From Brasenia schreberi (Eukaryota > Streptophyta > Magnoliopsida > Nymphaeales > Cabombaceae): DNA of 64,000 bases. Shown here one piece after another: positions 12,186-23,600 of the stretch (the first letter of the stretch is position 1; every line of letters begins with the position of its first letter). The notes below the pieces were generated by a model that worked only from the letters and a program-made list of their open reading frames with translations, ran no database searches and was not told the DNA's origin. The position numbers and the translations under genes are program-made. The stretch spans positions 36,451,001 through 36,515,000 of the forward strand of contig JAYKKT010000091.1 of NCBI GenBank assembly GCA_036023115.1, written 5' to 3'.

Positions 12186-13140
12186 CCAAAATCGGACATT
12201 GATTACAAGTCAGCATACAAAGTGGGCCGACCCATATTGAACCAGATTGAGTGGGTCTTTGTGGGCTTCTGGATATGGGTCGTTTAGACCTAGAAGGGAA
12301 AAAAAAACTAGAGTGCGTGCAAGAAATAGATGCGTGTGATGAATCTGGTGAATATCATTTGTGCGGCTAAGATTGGCCGATCCAAATCCTCACCTCTATG
12401 AGATGCATGGCCAGGATCCAATCTAGAATCTTCACCAACCAATGTCAGATCAGATCTCTTTCCTCCACAAATAACGCGTTTCAAAATGTGGATGGCACTT
12501 GACGCAGCAACGCCCACTGCGTGGTGGTACGAGAAACAAATCTACATTCCTTTTTGTTTTCCAGGTCGTTTCCGTGTTGTTATCGACCTGTTTCTGACAC
12601 GAACACAGAATGACACGACCCTGAAAATGTCAGTACTTGCATTGTGACACCCAATAACCCAACGTGAATACGACCTGAAAATCCCATTTGTTGTGTCCAT
12701 CCATCCATCCAAAGTTCTTTTGCATTGCCATGTTTTTCCGCTTACTGATTGATATGTGTAAACTTAGCGGATGGTCTTAATTGACTAAGGTTGCTTAGTT
12801 GGACATCTTTCGGTTCGCTTGCCGTTGCTAAGGGAATCCTGAGAATTTTTTTTCCTTGCTTTGACATCTTTACGGTGGAAACAAGAAATTATATGAAATG
12901 AGCACGACTTTGAACACGAAGTTGTTAAAGTCCCTCTTTTCTGCATGTAACCTTGTCAAACTGGATGAGCTGTTCGTGTTGTAGCCTGGCATAATAACCT
13001 GACCCGTTTGGAACAGTGGCAACCTTGCTTCCCTTTGATCTAGCATGATCTAGTATTCCATATGCTTTGATTTATTTTTATTTCAAACTTTTTGATGATT
13101 TTTCAGCTATAACCAGTTTACGATTTAAAAACTTGAGCCG
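12186..13140. other. Intergenic, no gene seen
   Basis: No coding exon is recognised. A patch at 12545-12672 is rich in CGACCTG, GACACGA and CGTGT words, similar to patches at 30478-30598 and 37740-38050. Nothing else is identified. Confidence 0.45.
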
Positions 13141-13142
13141 AT

Positions 13143-13203
<61 letters not shown>

Positions 13204-13358
13204 TGAAAACTATTAGACAGTGTTAGATATTAGTCTATTAATTGATAGGTGTAATTTGTGTTAAATAAAATTTAATACATATGTATATTAAATAAAATAT
13301 TAAATTGATTATTTTATTACTATCGTTCGATTGTAATAAGCACTTTCTCGCATCTCTT

Positions 13359-13397
<39 letters not shown>
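13143..13397. repeat. Element bounded by inverted (TA)n(GA)n tracts
   Basis: Left end: (TA)n then (GA)n, 13143-13200. Right end, reverse-complemented: (TA)n then GA-rich, 13397-13340. The AT-rich core has a near-palindrome centred on ACATATGT at about 13280. The architecture matches 52536-52857, though the cores differ, so common origin is not shown. Confidence 0.4.
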
Positions 13398-13400
<3 letters not shown>

Positions 13401-13471
13401 AGAGAGAGTTGATGTCCAAGTGGGCTTGTTTGGAGTGCCTTTCCCCTGTAAAGAGAGAGAGTTGATGTCCA
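13396..13471 (+). repeat. Short direct repeat pair
   Basis: AAAGAGAGAGAGTTGATGTC occurs twice, about 53 bases apart (starting near 13397 and 13450). It lies just upstream of the pyrimidine-rich region that probably carries the BOU transcription start. Confidence 0.7.
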
Positions 13472-13539
13472 ACTGACACAACTTTGCTCCTCGTTTCAAT
13501 TTTTTTGGATGTTCCTTTGTCCTTGATTACCCTTCCCCC

Positions 13540-13636
13540 GTCGGCGAGGTAGAGAGCAATCGTGCTCCACTCCTTCACCTCTTCTTCTCGTCTCCTTCGT
13601 CTTCTTCTCTTTTCTACCACCGGTTCTTGTTGGTGC

Positions 13637-13675
<39 letters not shown>

Positions 13676-14021
13676 GAGAGAGAACTTTAGGTTCTTATTT
13701 GAAATCATAATGCAGTGATACGGAAACAACAATTGTGTGTTTTAGGAGAGAAAGTCTTAGTTGGGTCTCAATCTTACGGGAATCCAGGTCTGCGGTATAA
13801 GATCTGAGTGGTTCATTTCCCCCGGTGGAGACAACCCGGTTTTAGGTTTTGATGCGAGTGCTTGAGTACGAGACGTTTGCGCGTTTGATAGGATTTGAGC
13901 TATTTAAAGACATTATTTTCCGGAGATTCTGATCTGAACACAAGCAACCTGTTACTTTATTTTCAGGCGGAGGATTTCGGAGAGCTTGATCCGACGGGCG
14001 GATTAAGGAAAACATCCTCTG
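13540..14021 (+). promoter_or_regulatory. Probable 5' leader of the BOU gene, with (CT)n tract and leader intron
   Basis: A CT-rich stretch (13555-13620) and a (CT)n microsatellite (13640-13673) look like the pyrimidine patches common at plant transcription starts. A good acceptor (TTATTTTCAG) precedes 13968 and a donor (CTCTG|GTAATC) follows 14021, giving a possible 54-nt untranslated exon. An acceptor-like TTTTCCAATGATGATAG lies about 45 nt upstream of the ATG at 15371. This is inference without transcript data. Confidence 0.35.
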
Positions 14022-15325
14022 GTAATCTTTCTTATGTACACCTCTCAGCATTCCTTTTCTTCTATTTACTTTTGCCCCTTATAAAATGCTAGTTGTAGTT
14101 CGTTTCTCTTGTGAGATGGTGTAATTTGGGGAGGGCGCTCGAGTTCTTCAAAATTGAATATTGGTGCAGATATTTAACATATACGGCTTGAAACTTCTAG
14201 GTTTTGTTACATTTCTGCTCTTATTACTAGCTCCACTTGGCTGTCAATTTGATGATGCTTATCCTTCTATATTTCTTCTTGTTTTCTACTGCCGTTGTTG
14301 CCAGTAATAAAACTGTTTACTGTGTAAATGTTATTGCGCAACTTGCTTAAGACCACGGATGCGCAAATCTCTCCAAAGATAGGGCTACCTGCCTTTGCAC
14401 TAATTTCTATGGCAATAAGAGAATGAGGATAGCTTTCTCTTTGATGGAGATGATCGCCTCTGAGTTTCCTTGTGAGAATTTTCAGAAGACCTGGTCTAAG
14501 GCTGGAAGCATTCGTAAAGAGAAAGAGAAACGATGAGTAAGAAGTTGCTGCCTTATCCTTTACACTGTATTCACAGGGTTTGCCAGCCAACTGCTTTTGT
14601 GTGCAGACCCAACTATATGATTTCATACATAAATTTGAGATATGAGATATTGAAAATACACCTTAGAAAATGGTAAGTATTAATGAGGGATTTGGCTTCC
14701 TTTTCCTTGAGCACATTGCTGGACTTGAACAGTGGTAAGTAAGACACAGGAATGGTAGAATGAAGCCAGTTTTTCTTTGGTTCTCTAGTGGCGGATGCCA
14801 TTGGAGGCATCTGCTCAGCTTATTGATTTTCATGACAAAAAGTTAATGTGAAGCATTTACCATTTTATAGCATATGCAACCAAAATTAGATTGGGATAGT
14901 AAACATGTATACCAAATGCTATGTCCAGAAATGGAATGGCACTATTGGATGGGAGGGAGTATAAGAGAAAGCAAAACTAAAGAAAGCCAGCACTCATAAA
15001 TATGGCCTATATGTACCAAGAGGTTTACACGCAGAAGCATAAGGCAGAAAAGGCCGTTTTCCTCATGGCCAGTTTATGGCCTCAGTGATGAAGATATCTT
15101 CCAACAATATAAAGGAATAACATTTTCTTTCTTTCCCATGTAAAATTAATTTTGTCTTGCTCTGTTTAGTTTACAGGGGAAAACCTGTTTTCCTAAGGTG
15201 TTTCATTATCTGGATTTTTTCATCCTGCAACTATAATCACATTGAACTATTAGTGAGCTTGTGATGAACTTTAAAAGGAAATTCAAGGTTGTCAGAACTC
15301 AAGAATACTGAATAGTTCTGCTTTT
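14022..15325. other. Presumed leader intron of BOU, no coding sequence recognised
   Basis: An open reading stretch on the minus strand (14267-14626) has no recognisable domain. The remainder is AT-rich without clear repeats. Confidence 0.35.
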
Positions 15326-15370
15326 CCAATGATGATAGTCCCGTTACACTGTGTCATCGACCAATTAGAT

Positions 15371-16406
15371 ATGGGAGATGTTGCGAAGGACTTGACATCT
15401 GGGACCGTGGGTGGGGCAGCACAACTGATTGTTGGGCACCCATTTGACACCATCAAAGTGAAGCTTCAGAGCCAGCCAGTCCCTCTTCCTGGCCAGCCTC
15501 CCAAGTACTCTGGTGCCATGGATGCAGTCAAACAAACTATAGCTGCAGAGGGACCTAGGGGCCTTTATAAAGGCATGGGTGCTCCACTTGCTACTGTTGC
15601 CGCGTTCAATGCAGTTCTATTCACTGCAAGGGGTCAGTTGGAGGCCTTGCTCAGGTCTGGACCTGGAGTCCCATTATCTGTTGAGCAGCAGGTAGTATGT
15701 GGTGCTGGTGCTGGTCTTGCAGTCTCATTTCTCGCATGCCCAACCGAGTTGATCAAATGCAGGTGAGTCCATTTTTTTATGCTTTGATATTTTCATTATC
15801 TATGGTTTGGAACAAGCTTGTTGCGCCATTACAATACCAAGCATTTTCCTACCCTAACTGGGGCTGGCTAAATGGATTCTAAGTCGTCATCAACTTAATT
15901 GCTTCACATGATCCAGGTTGCAGGCACAAAGTGCATTGGGTGCTGCTGCAACCTCGAAGTACAATGGGCCGATTGATGTCGCCAAGCATGTGTTAAAATC
16001 TGAAGGTGGTACCATGGGTCTGTTCAAAGGACTTGTCCCAACCTTAGCCCGTGAGGTTCCCGGCAACGCCTTCATGTTTGGGGTATATGAATTGGTTAAA
16101 CAATATCTTGCCGGTGGGAGGGACACATCCAACCTTGGGAGAGGCTCTTTGATTGTTGCTGGAGGTTTGGCCGGAGCTTCTTTCTGGATATCAGTCTACC
16201 CAACCGATGTTGTTAAAAGTGTGATTCAAGTTGATGATTACAAAAATCCCAAGTATTCTGGTTCAATCGATGCATTTAAGAAGATCTATCGCACTGAGGG
16301 CATCAAAGGGCTATACAGGGGGTTTGGACCTGCGATGGCAAGAAGTGTTCCAGCCAATGCCGCTTGCTTTCTTGCATATGAAGTGACAAGGTCAAGCCTT
16401 GGTTAG
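15371..16406 (+). CDS. BOU: Mitochondrial carnitine/acylcarnitine carrier-like protein (BOU type)
   Basis: Two coding exons (15371-15762 and 15917-16406; donor GTGAGT, acceptor CCAG) encode 293 residues, close to the roughly 300 of the plant A BOUT DE SOUFFLE family. This inner-mitochondrial-membrane carrier is linked in Arabidopsis to photorespiration. The three tandem repeats of the SLC25 family are visible through their PX[DE]XX[KR] signatures: P24-FDTIK, P124-TELIK and P226-TDVVK. The repeat ends are also present (GLYKGMGAP, GLFKGLVP, GLYRGFGPAMARSVPANA). I chose the ATG at 15371 because MGDVAKDL matches the conserved family start; an in-frame ATG at 15329 would add 14 unconserved residues. 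The loop after repeat 2 (LQAQSALGAAATSKY) is a few residues shorter than the Arabidopsis form as I recall it. No damage is seen and the gene looks functional. It converges on the RABD gene. Confidence 0.93.
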
Positions 16407-17605
16407 CCATTTTTTCCATGGTTTTGGTAAAGGGTATCTACGTATCTTCTGTGCCAATTGAAGGTAATTTCTTGCTGCTGATTCTTTGTTGCTTTTGTTG
16501 CCATTGAGTTGTATCATTCCATTGTCAAACTCTTGATAACGATACAATTCCAAACGCCCCATTCACTCAATCACTGTAATCAAGCTTCTTCCCAACTGCA
16601 TCGAGATTCATAGGTTCTTCAAGGGGTCGAAGCAACTCATCATAAAACTTCTGCGTTAGGAACTGTGGCCCCAGATTCGTTGCTGGGCGTTGACGTGTGT
16701 AGTTGAACCCTGAGTGATCATCTAGCAATCAGAGCCCTTTCACTTTAGGGCTTACCTCCTTCAGACTACTTTTAACGGTCATGTTTACTCTTCTGTGTTA
16801 GCTTTTCATATAGGTGACAATTACTGCAGCTAGCATCTTCCTTTTATATTTGCTTGCAAAACTCACTAGGTTGATTGCGGTCAGCTATTTGTAACCGTTG
16901 GTCTGAGACTTCCTTTTGGACTCGGCTCATTTGCTCGGCGATAACGACAGTTGGGTCCTTTCATCGTCCTTCCTGAATGGAAATCCAACCTACTTCTTGG
17001 CCTGCAGGCACGTCCTTGCTAAACTCTTTTCACCAAAATTATGTCTAAAGTCTGTGTGAGGCTTCGGCCTCCCATTATAACCAAAGAAGGGAAAGAAAAA
17101 AAAGATTGTCTAAGGGCGTACCCGTTCACATCTTTGATGCACTATGATGCATATATCATACATGCATATAAGCACCATCCTCTATGTTCACGAGGCTCAC
17201 GCACATAAAACCCTCCGGATTCGAGGTTTATGTGCAGACTTTGTTCCTGTGAATGCAGGCACATCAAACTTTCATGCCTCTAGCCGAGGAGCCTTTGCAC
17301 AAGTGAGCAAGCAGATAACAATTCTGCCAATTCCAAAATTTCAACCGACAAACGATGATCGAAATGAAAAAGAAGTGATGCATCGGAAATCCTCCGCAAC
17401 AGCTCAAGTAAAACTAAATGCAATGCTGGATCAGAAAACAAGACTACTATTCACTAATAGCTGAGTGTTACTATGCAAACAAATAGTTGGGTGTGAAAGA
17501 ATTGAATTTTGACAATCAGTAGGAGAAACCAACAACGTTATACCTTCTTAGAAATCCAACCTACTTCAATATATAATATATGAGACTTAAATTAGAAATA
17601 ACAGC
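16407..17605. other. Convergent intergenic region between BOU and RABD
   Basis: It should contain both 3' UTRs. At 17051-17102 a stretch reads TGTGAGGCTTCGGCCTCC, then TATAACC and an A/G-rich tail, like the 3' end of SINE family S1, but the SINE head is not convincing. No other gene or RNA is recognised. Confidence 0.5.
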
Positions 17606-20600
17606 CTAGGAACAGCAGCTACTCTTCTGGGCAACTGGTTGTCCCCTGATTTGCACGGTGGGTGGCCTTGCATTACCTATGGCTGGTTGACTTGCCATCC
17701 TGCAATTTCAGTAGAAGTTGCTTGAGACACGAGTAATCACATTGAATTGATTTACAAGATTCTGAAATCATATTTTTCGGGAACCTGTTCTTTATGGATG
17801 CTGCCATGGCCATGAAAGCTTGTTCAACATTGGTTGCGTTCTTTGCACTTGTTTCCATGAACGGAATTCCAATCTCATCAGCAAACGCCTAAGAGGAGTG
17901 AAGAATAAGTGTTAGGTTCATATTCCAATATCAATGGAGAAAATCTAAGAGGCATATGTGTGAGTGTTAGTAGCAATCTTCAAGGTTAGATAGATCGTGA
18001 ATTGCATCATGTAGTTCCAAATCTTAAGGGAGATGGGCAAATGAAACATATTTGACATCCTTCCTAAGCCTGTAGTCCTCTATTGCGGTGGTCTACTAAA
18101 GGTTAAGAACACGGTTAGCAGAAACATGGCAACATAAAATCGAAGACCAACTACTAAAGTTGATAGTCAATTCACGCAATAACGGATCGTTCAACAGAGC
18201 CTAATTCTTGAGCTTTCCATATCATAGTTTCTAATATCCAAAGCTATGACATTGAGAGAGAAAAGGGGAAACAGTAAAATGCAGTGCGTTCAGAACCATG
18301 CAGCCCATCAAGGAAAAGTATTAGTTTCTGAATGATCGAACCTTGCAATAAGATGCAAGTTGTGCCACTCCCTGGTAAATTATATAGAGAAAGTGACGAC
18401 ATGAAATGATTATGAAAGAATAAAAAGAAAAGACATACCTTTGCAGTCTCATAAGGAACCACCTTCTTATCTATAAGATCACACTTGTTCCCAACTAGAA
18501 GCTTGTTCACATTATCACTAGCATAACGGTCAATTTCATTCAGCCATTGCTTCACATTGTTAAAACTTTCCTGATCCGTGACATCATATACCACCTTCCC
18601 CGAAACACACAAAGCAAAATTTTCTGTTAGAAGCAGAGTTTGGTGAAATGGCCAAGTACTGAACAAAACAATATACGGGTGTCAATGGTACAGGCTTGAT
18701 CAACAACTGACGCATACTGAAAGCAATGAAGTCAGGATTCAAGAACAGATGAGTTAGTTATTTGGGTTGGACAGACGAGATCTGTCTAGTATATGGGGCC
18801 AGGTATGGTTCTTTACCTGTTCCAAGTTTCAATTAACTCAAAATTTCCAATAAACAAATATAAAGAGAACAATTTTCAGGTAAGGTCCAGCAACGATTTG
18901 TACTTTTGCTTTGTTGGGTATGAGCACAACTTTCAAGGCAAACCCAGTAGGACCCAAATCCAGGTCAGAACAGACCTGGATGTAAGTGGGACCTGAGGAA
19001 GGCCCAACGCTGAAGAACAATATTGCCATGTACTCCCAAATGAGTCCCTCAGGAACGTGACAATCATCAGGTCCTCCCTGAGATCCTAACGAACTCGTGA
19101 TCTGTCCACTTGCACCCTTGTCTAGCTATCTTAGGTTCATTAACCAAAGACAAACACATGGAAAACAAAGCTATTCCCTGCTTTTGGCATGCAATCAACC
19201 ATATTAAGAATGTCCAAACAAAAGCTACATTGATGAAGGAAGCCTTACAATAATCCCGTGAGCACCATGGTAGTAGCTACTAGTGATGGTCCTGAATCGC
19301 TCTTGCCCAGCAGTGTCCCACTGTGCAGTAAAAAGAAACAGGAGTATCATGATTCAAGAGAAACGACAAGATGGCTGCAAATGATACAACTGTGCATCTA
19401 GAAATGATTCTGGGTAAAATGATCTACGCCAACCAAAATAGACTCTTTTAAAATTGGGTAGCATTCATGTTTCGTGCTTTCTTATCACCAAAAGATTCAG
19501 TCGTTAGTTTAATCAAGACAGGAGGATGTATGTTTGCCTATGACCCAATTTTTTTGACATCCCCATAAACAATTACGACAGAAAAAGACATTCTAGGAAA
19601 ATGCAGTGAGCTGGCAGACCTTCCATGAAGCATGCCTCTGGAAAAGCTTTAACTAGATAGCAGCTCAGTGGGGCTGCCCGAGGCATATGCTCTAGATGTG
19701 GTGTGGATATGTATTTTGTCCTTTTGTTCTCACCCTAAGTTTACGCATCACATCATTTCTTCATTTATCTAAATGAAGAGACAGAGATTCATTTCTCTAT
19801 GGTACATCAAAATTGTAAATCTTGAGAGTGGATGATAATCCTGAAAAAGTAAGGTTTACTAAACAACCAGGACAGTTGAACACATTGAAGGCAAGCTGTT
19901 GACAGTCAAATAAATAAAAGGACAATTTGACGATGTCTAGGAGTTCCACTGAACATGCCTTCAGAAAAACTAAGATAATAAGACAGTAGCTTACAATTTG
20001 AAGTTTGATTGTTTTCCCATCCTGCTCCACTGTGCGGATTTTCTGTGATGTTAATACCACCAATGCCATTAGACACTGAGAAAACCACAACTAAAAGACA
20101 AAGGTCCTTGGCCAAACAAGAGTACAGGAACAAGATGTAAACAAGTTGAACTAAGACTCTAAAGAAATAGAGTAATACATACAAAATCAACCCCAATAGT
20201 GCTGATGTAGCTCTCCAGATATGAATCATCCTGTATCGCAGAAGAATGAATAGTTGGTGAGTGAACCATGCCATAAAGGTCCAACTAGACCCACCAAGAA
20301 CAAAATTCCCTCAATGAGTACCAGGCCAGCAGAAATAGAAGCACATTTAGGCTTGAGCCTGGAGAATTATACTATCTTGCACATTTAAGTTACTGTTAAA
20401 ACCAATATGACAAACAAGCACACAAAGCTTCTAAATACATGAAACATATCCTGGCAATCGAAGTTTAGTAGTTTACCCTAGGACATTATCCTATAGCTAC
20501 AATCAAATAGACATCTGGAGATCATTTCTGCACCATGAAGTTTATTTAAAGAAAAGGAAAACTTACTGCGAATCTCAAAAGAAGGCATGACTTTCCAACA

Positions 20601-23600
20601 CCAGAGTCTCCAATAAGCAAAAGCTTGAACAGATAATCACTGCAATATGGGGACCCGGGTCAGTAGTATGGCATTCCAACTTCTAATACATTGTAGCAAA
20701 GGAATTCAGCTACCAACAATCTATGTCACGTAGAAAAGAGTACAGTCACAATATGGTGATAAGACATGATTATAAGATATTATAAGAAATTAAGAAACAA
20801 GGAAATTAACATCTAATGCCTTAATGCACATCTCCATGCATGTCAACATATTCCATCCAACTCATACTCATGTCCCTAAGACAACATTGTCAAGAATAAC
20901 ATAATTCCATCAGATAAAAACTCAACATGGAGACAATAAATTGACGCCAATCAATGTAGTTCATGTCAATATGATATAATATTTGAGAACAATGAGATAA
21001 AGAAAGGGTAGATAAATTGTGACAAGGAAGAACGATGATGATAACAAAGACAAAACCCTGAACTTTTGTTAATGCTGCTCAATAGAAACATAGCATTAAA
21101 TTTTTTATCTAATCATTATAGTTCCAAGTTCTTAGTGCCCATTGGTAAACTTCTGTTTCTGAAAATAACAGCAACCCCAAACCCATGATCATTGCTGGAA
21201 GGCCTTGCCTTGCTGTTTCCGTTAGTGGCACAAGATCTCATGCATATCACATTCATTATCGGCAAATCCTTGCCTTTATTTCCATTCTTTTAAAAGTGGT
21301 TCAGCTAGGCATGACTCTTATTTGTCTTTATTCTCGTTCATCGAAAAGCAGTTCGGCAGCATGTCTAGGAACTCCCTCAAGGACCATATTGAATGGTACC
21401 ATGTTTACAAATTCTCACGTGGATGAATTTCGTTCTTTACATGTGCCATCATCCCCCCCCCCCCAAAAAAAAAAAACCGTGTCTTGATGGGGTCCATCCT
21501 CACTTTTGGATTAAATCCACATATTCTATCAAGTTTTTTATAGCATCCCTCTTTAAGAAATGATAACCAGCAATTCAATAAATGTCCAGCAACTTCATTA
21601 ACACTTTCTCAATAGCTAACGTGTGCAGGTTTTGGAATCTCCCTTGCAAAGTTCGTTAAACAGTATTCATCTTTGAAATCATTAGCAAAACAACAAAATA
21701 TTACCCAGATCCTACATTTCGATCTAGTTTTTATAAGCATTTCATAGTTTCAATTTTTTATCGCATTCCTAACAGCAACCCAAATGGGTCAGACCAAATT
21801 ATGATGGATGAATTTACACTTGCTAAGGCATCTAAACAGTTTGACCTATCTCCAATCAAATTAGGTCCCGGCCAGCCCAAACTTTTACCAACCCAAATGG
21901 GTCAGACCAAATTATTACTAGAACAGTTATTTTGTAATAAATCCTCATCCCAACAGGTTCGTGGTGGGTCTGCTTGTGTAAAACTGACTCATCGATGACC
22001 CCACTAACCTCATGCCACATGCAAATATAAGAGGTACTCCTCACCTTTGGAACCCAAATATGTGTAGATATTTATGTTTTTGAATGACATAAAAGTAACA
22101 TGTGTATATTGTTCCAAAACACAAACAGGTTAGGTCTCTCCCTTAAAATCCAAACTGTGTCTTAACTGCTTTAAAAGAAGGCTAGACATATTCATCCTGA
22201 ACTTCACATTATCTAATGGTAGATAAAAGGTAACCATTCTTCAGAATAAAAGCAAAACAGGCATTGATTAGGTTTTGTTGCAAGCAAAAAATAAACTTTC
22301 TGTAGCTTTCAGAATGCCACCACGTTTTCCAAACATTAGGTTCGTAGAATGCCATTGGTAATGAACTTTTGAGTGTATATAATATTCAAGAAAAGATCAA
22401 TCTGACATGCAGTTCTCAGCACAAGAGGATTAGTATTTGGAAAAAGTCAGTTGCTTTAATATGCTATACTTCTCTAATTATGTCAAAGTTCACAAAGAAG
22501 ATTGTGAGGGTGTGATACTTTTTTTGTGCATAGGTGTCTTCGATGAAGGTTACTAAATCCAACAGTCAAGCTTATTAGATTATTAAAAATTATCTTGTCA
22601 TATCCTCTTCATGTTCTCACTAATCCAGTTACAAAATGACCAAGAATTTCCTTACTTCCAAAACCCATCTTAGAACCCTCTCATCAAACTCAAGCTTCTC
22701 AACATGGTTCATGTTTTGTCCTTTCATTTAACTCAAACCTGCCTAAGCTTAACAGTTCATCCTTACCTTTAAGAACTACTACTTTAGCTTGAAAATATCT
22801 ACCTTACACCATTGGCCAAGATTTCTTCAAACAACAAAATGTTATAATATCTTTCATTGAACGGTGTTGGCCCTTGCAAATCTTTCACAAAACAACAAAA
22901 TATTACTCAAATTCTACATCATATCTAGTCTTTATAAGCATATCATGATTCCAAATTTTGATCACATTCAGCTCTTAATAGATATGACAATTAAGCGTGC
23001 ATTGGATTATGATGGATAACTTTGCTAATGGGACAGTGCCAGCCTCACTTTGTAACCGACCCAATGGGACAAACCAATAATCACAGGATCGATTATTTGT
23101 TATGATTCCTCATCCCAACATGTTTGTGGTCTGTCTATTTGGGTAAGATTCACTCATAGACAGCCCACTGACCTCACACCACATGCAACTATAAGGGTAC
23201 TCCCCGTCCTTTTATCATGAAAAAGCACAACGAAAACTCTACACCCGCATCTTTTGCCACCACTATCACCACTCTCCATTTCATGATCACAACCCTCACT
23301 TACCAAAGAGAAGCGCAATTCGGCCCCACACCTTATGCTTAGTCCTACCGATAGCAAAATGAAACACTAATCTTCTTGATAAACTTGAGACTTTTCAGTT
23401 TTTCTTTAAGTAATATTGCAGTTAGTCCAGAAACATTATATAAAACGCCCTCTAACACTGATTACAAAGCAAACCTGAAAAAAAAAATGGAGTAAGAGTA
23501 GTCTCTAGAGCCACCAGATTATACAAAAAAGTTATAATGTTAATGTCTTCCCAGTTTGTACCATCAAAATGCATCCACTACCAAAAAGTCAAAGTTTTCT

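Noticed and set aside
15329..15370. Upstream in-frame ATG for the BOU carrier
   Set aside because: The 14 extra residues are not conserved and an acceptor-like AG lies between the two ATGs; MGDVAKD at 15371 matches the family start.
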